Shown in pieces: positions 39,677 to 52,527 of a stretch of DNA of 64,000 bases; the stretch's first letter is position 1, and every line of letters starts with the position of its first letter. Below the pieces are notes generated by a model. It had not been told where the DNA came from and made no database searches. It saw only the letters and a list, made by a program, of their open reading frames with translations. The DNA is taken from the NCBI GenBank assembly GCA_964030475.1, contig CAXIPT010000001.1, forward strand, positions 17,706,514 to 17,770,513. The letters are read 5' to 3'. The position numbers and the translations under genes are program-made. The DNA comes from Tethya wilhelma. Lineage: Eukaryota; Porifera; Demospongiae; Tethyida; Tethyidae.

Positions 39677-40135
39677 AGTGTGAGTGTGAGTGACGTGTGC
39701 TGGTGAGAGTAGGAGGGGACTAGTGAGTTGTAATTATACATACCAGCTAATTATCTACGGAGAATCAAACATGGTAGATAGCTTATCTCCAGAAACAAAT
39801 GAGGTTGTTTTTATCAACCCTCAAAAAAATCACACATAACCCCCCTGACCAAACAAAAAACTCAAAACTTAAATGTTGTAGTAAGGTGATCAGATAGTGA
39901 AGGTGATATCAGATTTAGTTATCCTGTAAATAGATCAAAACTTACATTGTTTGGCTAAGTCGATTGGTAGTGCCTGTCCTGCTCCCTGTAGAGAAAAGAA
40001 ACAAGTACTATTATAACACCTTCACAAGTACATACCAGCATGCAGACAGATTATTTATCTGACATTCATAGACCATAATATACATATCTCAAGTTTCCAC
40101 AGCTGTATATTCAGCCCCCACTCCAAACATACCAT
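38729..40135 (-). CDS. calcineurin B, regulatory EF-hand subunit of protein phosphatase 2B (gap inside)
   Basis: Exons on the minus strand are 40135-40133 (ATG alone), 39985-39946, 39618-39442, [exon missing in the N gap], 39316-39132 and 38788-38729. The joined start MGAGQALP has Gly2 for N-myristoylation, as in all calcineurin B subunits. EF-hand 1 is [15 protein letters not shown]-hand 2 [13 protein letters not shown]-hand 3 [13 protein letters not shown] and EF-hand 4 [13 protein letters not shown]; all keep the Ca-binding Asp, Gly and Glu pattern. The linker [15 protein letters not shown] and the [10 protein letters not shown] helix are diagnostic. The exon for the EF-2 end and the following linker is expected inside 39342-39410. 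The protein activates calcineurin A in Ca-dependent NFAT-type signalling. The gene is divergent from GANAB. Confidence 0.92.
39342..39410. other. assembly gap (69 Ns)
   Basis: Sixty-nine Ns flanked by GT- and CA-rich microsatellite. The calcineurin B exon encoding the second EF-hand's end and the following helix should lie here, so the true gap is probably longer than 69 bases or the Ns hide it. Confidence 0.95.
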
Positions 40136-40529
40136 ACTGAGCCGTTGAAACACGTCAGATCAAACAAGCAGGGTGGATCTACAAGCTATTAATTCGCTTG
40201 TTTCACGGACAAGATTATGAATAGATGATTGTTGCCACTATCAACACCCACACAGACAGCCAATAAGCAAGTCTCTCGGCTTATTGTTTCTTCTGCTTCG
40301 AGTGAAGTGCTCCACGCTGTTTGAAAAGTCGTTGTAACAAGCTGAGAAAGGCCTTCTAACAACAGCAGCTCATGTTCCAGGAAACTTTTGATCAGGAAAC
40401 TATCAACAGGTATTAAAACACGTGACTGGCCCTAACGTCAGATGATAATCATGTGACCGGGTCATCTGGAAAACCACACGTGCTTGTTGTTTGTGTACGT
40501 GTATGTGTTCTTCTACAGTGCAAAAAACT
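40136..40529. promoter_or_regulatory. divergent promoter region, calcineurin B / GANAB
   Basis: The 394 bases between start codons contain ACACGTGACTGG (E-box, about 40419), CTAACGTCAGATGA (CRE-like half site, about 40433) and a second CACACGTGC near 40476. Several Ca- and stress-type elements together would suit an ER chaperone-pathway gene, but this is motif reading only. Confidence 0.45.
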
Positions 40530-40811
40530 ATGTCGTGGAAAGTTGCATTATCGTGTGCCGCTATATTGCTACTCTCGCTAACAGTTAAAGCCGTGGACAA
40601 GAGCAACTTCAAGACATGCGACCAGAGCAGCTTTTGCAAGTGAGCTTTAATTAGAGCCCCCTTCAAACGAAATATCGCGCATACAAGAGAAATTTGTGCC
40701 AAAGCATTTACATACTTAGCACTTGGGCAGTGTTTTGCAAACACTAATTTACACCTGCATAATTTGAAGTGCTATAAATTGAAGCAGCTAGCCTAGTTTA
40801 TTCCTACTGTT

Positions 40812-40846
<35 letters not shown>

Positions 40847-41999
40847 CAGTGCATGTAGAATAAATTTAACTCCTACCTTGACTAAAACCTTTTCCCCACT
40901 GGTGTGGTGTGATCTGTGCTCCTTGCCTTCAGATGCCCCCATCAATCAATTCACATCACAAACAATAAATTTATAAAATCTGTTTATTGTAACTCTTTGT
41001 CCCTCGTATATTTACTTGCCTGAGGTTGTTGCAGAGTTGGCCAATACAGTTGCATACCTTGGCAGCAGAAATGACGTCCGCGTACAGCACGCAGGCCTAT
41101 TGCGCGTACTATTGATTGCATTCTCTTCAAATTACAATATGTGAAACATGAGCCTCATTCACTAGCCATAGTTCGCCTACATGCTTTCGTGTACTATCAT
41201 TTGTATGGCATGATGTTGGCCTTGTTGTATTCTCATTTGTGAGCAATGACCAGATCTTGTGCGATTACAAGTGACTCTTCAATGATCTCAATACCGCCAC
41301 TGATGCATGCCATACTGGCACCTTGATAGGACCATAATTGTACTCTCTTTAGTGTGGTATGCATTTTTGGAAAATGGCTCAAAAAATCTTATTTTTATCT
41401 TCTCTCGTTACGCTATCTTATAGTAAATACCACACTACATGTCTTACATTGTTGTTTTCAATATTACTATTCTAATTAGGCGTAACCGGGCATTACCTAA
41501 GGGGGAATCCCCCTACCGGGTGCTCCCTGACAGTGTCTCCATCCAGGAGACAGGCTGTGAGATGGACATCCTCAACACACGCAGCAACGTCCTCCTGAAG
41601 GCCGAGGTGTTCACCTTGGAGGGGAACATGTTCCGTCTGAAGATCAAAGAGAAGGAACCCCTCAGGGAGAGATACGAGGTGGAGGGGGCACTGGTGGGGG
41701 AACCTCAGCTGCAGAGGTGAGGCCCGGGAGAGTGGCGTTCGTACTTGGTTACTCTATGTCCGTGGCATGTTGTGTCACACATGAATAGATTATTAAATGT
41801 TTGAGCTGTCCAGTTAAAGTCGTCAACATTCCAGTATTGCTTTCAATTGTATAATTATGTTAGTAACTACTTTTTTGCAATGAACTGCTCTGTCTAGGTC
41901 TATAGCAGTGTGTATGCGTGTAGATGTTTATGTCGAGTAGTTCTATTGTACTAAACATGTAAAACTGCATTGTATAGTAACTTTCACTTTTGCTTACTC

Positions 42000-42040
<41 letters not shown>

Positions 42041-45000
42041 CCGTCTGTCAGTTGTAAGGTTCAAAGAAGCAGTGGAGGACTCGAAGTCACGTCCACAAAC
42101 ACTAAAGCTTCAGTGACCTTTGAACCGTTTGGAATGGAGTTTTACGTCAACAATGAGATAGCTGTGATCCTCAACTCTAGAGGACTCATGAACCTCGAGC
42201 ACTACAGAGTGAAGAGGTAGGTCACTGTCTCTAGCCACCCATCATCACAGTGTCATTCCAAGAAGCACTCCCTCTTCCCTTGATATTTGTTTCTACTTCT
42301 TTTGAGAAATACTCTATGGCTTCAAATAAAATAGTTGGCACAAAAAGTACGTGAACCCTTTTTATTAAACCATGCACATAACCAATGCACTTATATCACA
42401 CAATACAGCATGTTGTTCATGCATTAATGCCTTATTGCACCCTTTAATATAAATGGATGAAATTTGTGAAAAATATGTGCATTGGAATTTGGAGCTATAC
42501 TGTATTTAGCTAATACTAAGCCTGGTTGGTTCCAACCTTTCATTTCACCACCTTCTTCCTCTGACATGATTCTTGTGGTGATAGCTCCCTCTCCCTCTCT
42601 CTGTTTGTTTGGTCCATCAGCTCTGTCATGACGTGGCTGTTGGAATCGTTTAAGAGCTTTGCTGTTGTCCTTTTGTCCCTTCCGCGAACGCTCCTCGGAA
42701 GTGTGTGGTCTCATGTGACTGGTTTGTTCCTCCGTAGCACACCCCCTCCACCCCCTCCTTCCCCGACTGATGGCGATGGGGAAGACCCTGGAGATGAGGC
42801 TCCTAATGAGAATGAAACGGACGAGAACGTAGATTCTGAAGCGAATGAAGAGGACATTAAGCCAGAGGATGATGATGATGGTAATGATGGTGGTGGTGAG
42901 GATGAGCCTGGGATGTGGGAGGAGACCTTCAAATCACACCACGACTCAAAACCTTATGGTAAGATGAACATTATAATATACAGGTATGTTTAAGCAAGGC
43001 AAATTCAACACAAACTGTTAAAAATGTTCACTGAAAGATTCAAAGCTTTTCGTCCATAGTGTTGGACTTGTCAGGAATAAAAATCAGTGAAACCATGGCT
43101 ATAAATGCACATTGACCAGACAGCCCTATGTTCTTTATTTTTGTTGTACCTTGATTGTGTTCGTTGTTCGTACTATATTATAATGTTTAAGCAAGGCTGA
43201 TATCCCCGCGGTCATGATTCCTGTTCTTCATTTACCCTTGATGTGTATGCATGCACAGCAAGGGTTGCTGTAGTCAGTTTGTGTCTGTTCCATGAAAAAC
43301 TAGTGCAGGTAATATATTTCCAAATAGTGACATGGAATGTTTATAAATTGAATGTACTTAAGTTTAATATAAACTTGGTTTTTTCCCTGAAACTGTCCTT
43401 TGTTGAGAAATGCCTACTTTTCATGCATTTTGAATGGCCATTTGTAGACCAACTGGTAGCTACTCAATGTATTGTAAGTTTCCTTTTGATAAATATTTGT
43501 TTCACTCAGTGGAGCGGTATGAACATGTCAATGAGAATGGCTTAGGCTTATGGTATAAATATGACTAATGATTTCTGGCATGCTGCCATAATATGCCAGA
43601 TAGCAAATTTACCCAGCATGTGAGCATGCATCATTGTAGCCTCGTACCCAGGCTCCGGGGAGGGGAAAAAAAGGAGCCTGGTACACACCGTTTGCGCATG
43701 CGCTTAATTACCCCAACTTTCTGGGGACTTGGATATTTTTGTGCACGTTTGCTATACGTTGACGTCATAAGTCATGAATATCGTAAAATCATGAACGGTA
43801 AAATGTACTGGCAAGACTGACCTTGGATGCTCGTCGATCATACAAGACTTTGTCAACTTGATATAGTGTATGAAGATTGTCAGGCTACCTCCTTAGCCTA
43901 TTTCACAAAAATCTGCAGCAAATAGCAACTGTCCAGAAAATACTAGGCCGCCTTACCTACCCTGTCTCACTGGCTTCGCTGACACGAGGAAAGTCAGGGT
44001 GGTAAGAATACTAGCTGTACATAGTATGCTAGTTCTACCTGTTAGACTACTTTTTCAACCCATTAATTTATTACTGTGTTGTTTTACAATGACTTACTTT
44101 GCCCATGCCATGGGCGCCAGGCTGCGTCATCAAGTGGTACGCCCACAATTGTGGGTTGTCATTTCCCTGGAACACGTGGATTTTCAAATTTTAATTAGCG
44201 CATGCGCAAGCGGTGTGTACCAGGCTCCTTTTTTTTCCCCTCCCCGGAGCCTGGGTACGAGGCTAGCATCATTGATCATATATTGCATATTGCTATGGCA
44301 CCAAGGGTTAGGCACCTTAGTGTCTTTTCATTTCATTGGTGCATTGTTTATTGTACTCACTGCTGTTGATGATGCCAGTCAGTGTGTACTTGAACAATGG
44401 GTTATGTAATAGCTCTGATAGAGAATAGATAGTTCAGGCTCCTCCCTTGCGAATATTTTTTTCTCCACAGCCTGTCATATCAAGTTAATGCCGAATTATG
44501 CATTAACAGATGATATACGAGGTTATTTTGAGTGTACATACATCTTATGCATCATGAATTCACTTAGCAAACCAATATCATTTTTCTGACAAAAACAAAA
44601 AGAAACATGTTTGGGAATCCTTTTAGATGGATATTAATAAAAGCATAATTATTATAGGAGGTCTACATCAAAAGTTAAACACAACACTTCAGCTTTTTAT
44701 AGTCTCTTTGAAATATAGTAACTAGAAAATAACAACCACCATCCTTGAAACGACTGAATCGTCACTGTGGATTATAACATTAATATCATCTCGAACCAGT
44801 GCTTCAGCCCCAGGTACATGAAGTTGACAGGTGGGCCCAGTAGTGCAGGTAATATAATCCATGTAATCGTCCGTTCCAACAATTGACATATTTACAAAAA
44901 GTGTGGTTTCAGAGTAGCATCTGTATGAAACTGTCACAACATAGTTTTCGTCTGGAGCTGGGTCAAATGGTACTACATTGAAGAGAGTTATTTGTAATTG

Positions 45001-47844
45001 TGCTTGGTCATCGATAACAGTAAACCTTTGTGGCAACACATTTGTTCCAGGCTGTAAAACTAGAGCTTGTCCTTGCCCCCTCACTTGGTTACCTTGTGGG
45101 AAAATGACGATAGGAGTGAAGAACACGTTTTTCTCTCTAAAGGTATCAATACCATTGTCAACTAGTGGAAGACTGTCACAGAGCAAATCAACTGGAGATT
45201 TTCCTATTATTGGTATATCTGCATTAGCTTTGTCACAGTATGTTTTGAGTGGTTTAAAAACATTTTTGCAAAAACGATGGACAGAGATAAGCCTCAAGGC
45301 TGGGAATGCAAGCCGGAGCCCATTGCTGAGAAAGAAGCAAAATACTGAATCTGCATCATGGCCAAGCACAAGCTGTGTTATATCATTTGCATCTGAATAG
45401 AAGTCACAAGCCTTGCCTAGAATCATCTCAATTTTATCACAAATCTCTCCCGTTTTTTCACCAACTGTTGATGATTTAGATGTAGGAATTCGTACTTCAT
45501 ATTCACCGGGATTTGATGATTTCCTTCCCCTGTACTTGGCTTTGCTTTCATGAGTACCACGTTCTTGGTCATAGTCCAGTAAAACATCAGCAAACACTCT
45601 GGCATTGTTTTCTGGTTCTTCACAAGATTCAGCAGAAACAAACACACTGGCGAATGTTGAAGCCTCACTTTGTCTTTTATTTCTTGACTGTCGGTTAGCA
45701 TTGTTAACTTTTTTAATTTGTATTTTGTGTTGTGTAGACTCTTCTTTTCTGATTGAGAGCTGCCATCATTTTCATCACTCTGAGCTTCTAGTTGCTCTAT
45801 TTGCTGTGTAAAGTTTTCTCCAACTGGTTCGGATAGATTCACACTTATTGAGAGTTGCTGTGAACCATTATTGAGCACAATTGAGATGTGTACAACAGTG
45901 TCATTCCATATAAAGTCAATGTTTGAGCCACTACTCTCTTGAGCTGATCCAATACTCCCATCATCATTCATAGAGACAAAAGTTGTCCCATCTTTGTTTT
46001 CCACTTGAAACTCTTCTATAGTCTGTGGCAGACCCTCTGGAGATTTGTCACCAATCATGAAAATTGTATCACCTTCTGGGGTCTCAGCACTCATGATCAC
46101 TGGATCTGAAGGATTTACATAGAGTTGGTAACTCACATCAGTTGAAGGCTCTTTATTACTTCTTGTAACTACTACTGCCACTGGTACAACTATAGCAGCC
46201 AGTATAGTAACAACCAATATTAAACTGCAAATAGCAATACAGGCTCGTTTATTTTGCTTTTCAGCCATTTTTTTGCAGTACAGTAGAACTTTGATTATCA
46301 GAACCCTCTCAATAATATTCATGTACTTTGACTTTGGTACTGGACATCTTTAGTTGGATTGCAGCTCAGATTCCCATTCCTGCATAGTCAGATAATACTA
46401 TGGAACATGAGCTCCCTACTTGTTTGAGATATGAGGTATGGAAAAATGAAAGATCCGTGGTAATTTACATTATAGGGCAGAATTTTACATCACCGCCTGC
46501 ATGGCGCGTGCCAAAATATATAGAGTTTCTGTTGTTGCGTGTGTTTCTCAGAAAAGTAGTCCATTGTTAAAGAAAAGAATCTTGTAAGGTGGCTATCTGG
46601 TAACCAGAGTGTTTGGATAGCATTTCCTGCATTGTGTAAACCAGACTTTGCTGGATTTCTTGATATCTAGTATCTGATTTTAACTTAAGAGTTAATACTT
46701 CCCCATAACTTGTTACATAGATATACGCTTGTTGTTGTTTGTTTCCTAGTGTGTGAATTAAAAAAAATTATCAAATCCCCAACATTTTTCACTCAATCCC
46801 CCTCTGTACACTTTTCTCTTATTTGTATAGTGCCTATCCATGCATAAATACATATACATTTCTCCTGTTATAGTGTTTCGTGTTTGTTCATTGCTTTGTT
46901 GTTGACTTATCTGTTCATAACATCCGTTTAAAATTCCTTTTTTGTTAGTCTCCTCATATAATTATATATTCTTGTGTTGTGACCTTAAGCATACATTCGT
47001 ACACGTATACAAGTATCCTATAAAAAAAAACATGATTCAAAACATGCCCCATACACACTTCTTTGTTACACACATGTACATTCTTGGACCGATATTTTAT
47101 ACACAATTACAATACCATGCAATACAATTACATACAGCTTGATATCTAGGAACTATATGAACATGGTTGAGCGGTGGGTGGACATTATTACATTTTTGCT
47201 TGTGTGTATAGATATGCTTGCAACCTCTTTATTGTTATCACTATCATTTTTTACCATTGACATTGCATCCATTTTCATTTTAATTAAATTTGTAGCTCTT
47301 TGTTTAAAGATACAGATACAGAGGCACTGTCTAATGTGCTGTAATGGATCTGATATTTGTGTCTGTTCACAAATAAATGAATGGGGCCCTGTAGATTGGT
47401 GTGACACTAAGGAGGAAAAGTCTAAATGGTTAAAGTACATACTAGATAATCGTTAGCCTCATTCCCAGGCTTTCCCTGGCCCGTATTTTATATTTCGCGA
47501 GTTGCAAAGTAGATCATGTAAGCAACTTTTTTGTTGGGATGACAGTCGCATATTAATTTCTTCCTTGTGTTCTGAAAGTGATGACTATCATTTTGAAACA
47601 TGCTTGTGGTGATGGTAAATGCATTAGATGATAGATGTGTACTGCTCACATGACTGTGGGAGGAAACGGTTGGCTACAGAATATGTAAGTCAGAGGACGT
47701 GTGAGTTCATACTCCATTATTTCAATCTTACTGAATTAAGCTAATAGTCTGCAGTGGATCAGTGTTTCATTTTGTTGTAGTTATTGTACTAATGGATTTT
47801 GTGGTTTTTATTTCTACTTCATAACCTATAGTGATCACATCTTC

Positions 47845-47893
<49 letters not shown>

Positions 47894-47894
47894 N

Positions 47895-47951
<57 letters not shown>

Positions 47952-50900
47952 TCCGTCTGTCAGTTGTAAGGTTCAAAGAAGCAGTGGAGGACTCGAAGTT
48001 ACATCCACCAACACTAAAGCTTCAGTGACCTTTGAACCGTTTGGAATGGAGTTTTACGTCAACAATGAGATAGCTGTGATCCTCAACTCCAGAGGACTCC
48101 TGAACCTCGAACACTACAGAGTGAAGAGGTAGGCCACTGTCTCTAGCCACCCACCAGCTGTGTAGTTTTGACAAGCACTCCCTCTTTCCGTGATATTTGT
48201 TTCTACTTCTTTTGAGAAATACTGTATGGCTTCAAATAAAATAGTTGGCACAAAAAGTACGTGAACCTTTTTTTTTTAATCAAACCACACAACCGATGCA
48301 CTTATATCACACAATACAGCATGTTGTCCATGCATCAATGCCTTATTGCACCCTTTAAGGATGAAATTAGTGAAAAAATTGTGCATTGGAATTTGGAGCT
48401 GTACTGTATTTAACAAATACTAAGCCTGGTTGGTTCTAACCTTTCATTTCACCACCTTCTTCCTCTGACATTCTGAAGTGATTCTTGTGGTGATAGCTCC
48501 CTCTCCCTCTCTTTGTTTGTTTGGTCCATCAGCTCTGTCATGACGTGGCTGTGGGAATCATTTAAGAGCTTTGCTGTTGTCCTTTTGTCCCTTCCGCAAA
48601 CGCTCCTCGGAAGTGTGTGGTCTCATGTGACTGGTTTGTTCCTCCGTAGCACACCCCCTCCACCCCTTCCTTCCCCGGCTGATGGTGATGGGGAAGACCC
48701 TGGGGATGAGGCTCCTAATGAGAATGAAACGGAAGAGAACGTAGATTCTGAAGCAAATGAAGAGGACATTAAGCCAGAGGATGATAATGATGATGGTAAT
48801 GGTGGTGGTGGTGAGGATGAACCTGGGATGTGGGAGGAGACCTTCAAATCACACCATGACTCAAAACCTTATGGTAAGTTAAAAGATAGGTACTTTGTTA
48901 GTGCATAGGTTACTGTATTGTGGGTAAATTTGGCGGGCTTAGAATTTGGCAAATTCTCATTTTAGCATGATTGGTGATTCAATTCCACACTGTATGCGAG
49001 TGCATGCGTATAAAACTGTTTGGCATTTTTTTGAAGAATAATTCACCAATTCGTCAAATTTTAATTGTTGCCAAACTTACCTGCAGTATGGTATGTTAAA
49101 TAAATACTGAGCAAAGCCTTATACCCCCCACAGTCATGATTCCTTCATTCATGTTTTGTGGTAGATTGACATGAGAGTGTTTTGTGAGTACATTGTCCAT
49201 TGTACTCACTGCTATTGATGGTGTGTACGCTGACAATGGGTTATGTAAGGGCTCTGATATATAGTGCCTCGTGATTCTAACATTGAGGGCTAATGTCTTG
49301 CCTCCCTCTCTTCAGGTCCCAGCTCTGTTGGCATGGACATCTCCTTCCCTGGAGTGGAACACACCTACGGTATCCCCGAACATGCCGACTCGTTAGTACT
49401 GAAGCCAACAAAGTGAGTAATACATCATCATTTCCTAGCATTGATGATTATGCTGTCATTACATCATACTTTTTTATTCATGATTACATCACCATTATGT
49501 CATGCTCTTTATGCTATGCACTCCTCCAGTGATGGTGATCCTTACCGACTCTACAACCTGGATGTGTTTGAGTATGAACTGAACAACCGTATGGCCCTCT
49601 ATGGCTCCATTCCTCTCATGCTGGCTCACAAGTAAGAACACACACTCCATCCTTGGATAGTCAGCCATGCCTGCTCTCCTAGCCTCATAACCAAGGCATT
49701 TCGTGGCACAGTTATAACTTTAAATATGTGCGATGTCTAACTGAAGTTATAACTCAAAGTCTATACTACAGTTACATAGCTCGAAGGTCTTCACTTATAA
49801 CTCCAATGTCTCCAATGTGGACAGTTATAACTCAGACATGAAGTTATAACTCCAACCTCTTCACCATTCTTCTTCTTTCCCTTTCTCTTGCTGTAGTTGG
49901 AGTAAGACTGTTGGTGTGTTCTGGCACAATGCTGCTGAGACCTGGGTGGATGTCACTAATGCTGCAGCTAACAGAGTGAGTGCACAATAATTATGATTGT
50001 AGCTAAAGTCTCCCAGAGTCAGATACAATGAATTGCCCAGCAGAAGTTATTCCAGTAATAATTAAAAAGCAATCTTCAATATAATTATAGGAAATTAATT
50101 CTTTCACAGAATCAATTAAATGCTGTAACTGATTTGTCTCATTCTAGAACATTCTTGGTAAGCTGCTGGCCTACTTCCAGTCGGAGGAGGAGGTGCCTCA
50201 GACCGACACCCACTGGATGTCCGAGAGCGGGATCATTGACATCTTCATCCTCCTGGGACCACGCCCCCATGACGTCTTCAGACAGTACTCCACCCTCACT
50301 GGGACACCCATACTACCCCCTGTGAGCTGATCATGTGATGAGTCATGTGATTGTTGTAGTGATCATGTGATTTGTTTGTTTGTTGCTAGGTATTTTCAAT
50401 TGCCTACCATCAGTCGAGATGGAACTACAACGACGAGAATGATGTGGAAAGGTTAGGGTCTGCTGTTTAGCTAGACCTAAGTAGCCATGGGAACATTAGG
50501 CTTGAGGTTTGGTGGTAGTGATTGTGATGTGCTGTTTGTGTTGTCTCTCAGTGTGGACAAAGGGTTTGACACCAATGACATCCCTTATGATGTACTCTGG
50601 CTGGACATTGAACATACCGATGGAAAAAGGTAACACTATTCTATAAGATCGTAGCTATACCAAACAGTGTACTGATAGTATCCTTACTAGCTGTCAGTCT
50701 ATCTAGATAGACTCTCTCTTTCTCTTCTTGGAGTGAACAAAGAGAAAGAAAGAGAGACAGGCTACCTGTGAACTGTACCATCTTTGCCATATGTCTTCCT
50801 CTCTCCCTTCCTCTCCTCCAGGTACTTCACTTGGGACAGTGGTAAGTTCCCCTCTCCAGCTGCCATGCAAGACAAGCTAGCTGCCAAGGGAAGGAAGGTG

Positions 50901-52496
50901 AGTCGCAAGTGTGGTGAACACGACACAATAAGGAATTGTGTTCTTATGTTTGACATTTGTTTTGGCACTGGTGTACCTGGACAGCTTCCTCATCTTGTCC
51001 TGTCCTACTATAAGTTATTATACTCCCTTCTGACTAATAGACTGATAGTCTCAGGGTGTGTGTTGTCAGTCAGTGACAATGGTTGTGCCTGCTTCTCTGT
51101 GTTGTTCTTTAGATGGTCACCATCATTGACCCCCACATCAAGAGAGATGGCAACTACCACATACACAAGGTGAGGAAATGATACCAGGAAATTTGCTATT
51201 AATCTAAAAATGAAACCAGAAGAGTCACTCTCTATATTGTTTTATTTGTTTGTTTGTTTGTTTTTTTTTTTGCAATGTTTTATGATCCCTCTTCTCTCTC
51301 CTGCTCTCATCCCAGGAGGCAGAGGCTAAGGATGTCTATGTGAAGAGGTCTGACGGTACCTCCACCTACGAGGGATGGTGCTGGCCAGGGAGCTCATCTT
51401 GGATTGATTTCCTCGACCCCTCAATTCGTCAGTGGTGGGCGGAGCAATTTGCTCCTGATAAGTACCAAGTGAGTGGCAGCTGTTAGTCTAGACAGGGTGT
51501 GGCTATATTATAGCTTTGTATGTGGGTGGGTGATCATTATTGTCCAATTACACAGGGGTCGACCACCAATCTATTCACTTGGAATGACATGAACGAGGTA
51601 AGCAAACAATTGCTGTCCGCAATTCCAACTGGTCTTGTTAAAACTGCCAATATTAATTTTCATTTTTTCACAATTTTCAAAGAGTGCCATTGGTAGATTT
51701 TTCATGTTCTAGCTATCTAAATCAGTCTTTGTAGTCTCTACGTACAGTACATCATACTTAGCGCTGATACTATAGCATCTTTTCCTTCCCCCCTCCCAGC
51801 CGAGTGTCTTCAACGGTCCTGAGGTGACCATGCACAAGGACTGCAAGCACCATGGTGGGTGGGAGCACAGGGACGTCCATAACATCTACGGCATGCTACA
51901 GCAGCAGGCTACAGCCGAGGGGCAGGTGATGAGGTCCGGAAGGAGGGAAAGATCCTTTGTACTCTCACGAGCTTTCTTTGCCGGGACACAGCGCTTTGGT
52001 AAGCTTGATCCCTGGTCTTTCTGAGAGGTTTTGTTGGCAAGAATGAGGTCTATATAGCACTTTTCTTTCTTCTTCACTTCTTAAGCTTAACATTCTTTTT
52101 TTTTGACAATCCTTACATATTCTGTGTTCTTTTTAAGACCATTTTTCTTCAGAGCAAAATGATGTTACTTGATAACTTCAAGTATAATCTACACGTGATA
52201 TTCAGTTTGACTTCCTGTGATCTCTGACCTGTGTCTTGCTATGTGTGTGTCCAGGTGCGATATGGACTGGGGATAATAAGGCAGACTGGGACCATCTTAA
52301 GATCTCAGTGCCCATGTTACTGTCGATTGGAGTAGCTGGACTGCCATTCACAGGGGCTGATGTGGGAGGGTTCTTCACCAATCCAGACCCCAACCTGCTA
52401 GTGAGGTGGTACCAGGTAATTTAACACGAATGTTAGATGATTTCTTTCTTGTCTTGTTCTACACATGAGGTTGTCAATTGTATGATTGGACACAAT

Positions 52497-52527
<31 letters not shown>

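Noticed and set aside
39108..39677. Open frames running through the N gap
   Set aside because: Artificial X residues and microsatellite translation; only the EF-hand exons on the minus strand are real.
47848..48132. Cys/Val-rich N-terminus on the duplicated GANAB exon 3
   Set aside because: The Cys/Val part is translated (GT)n intron sequence before a clear acceptor (CTGTCAG) at 47963.
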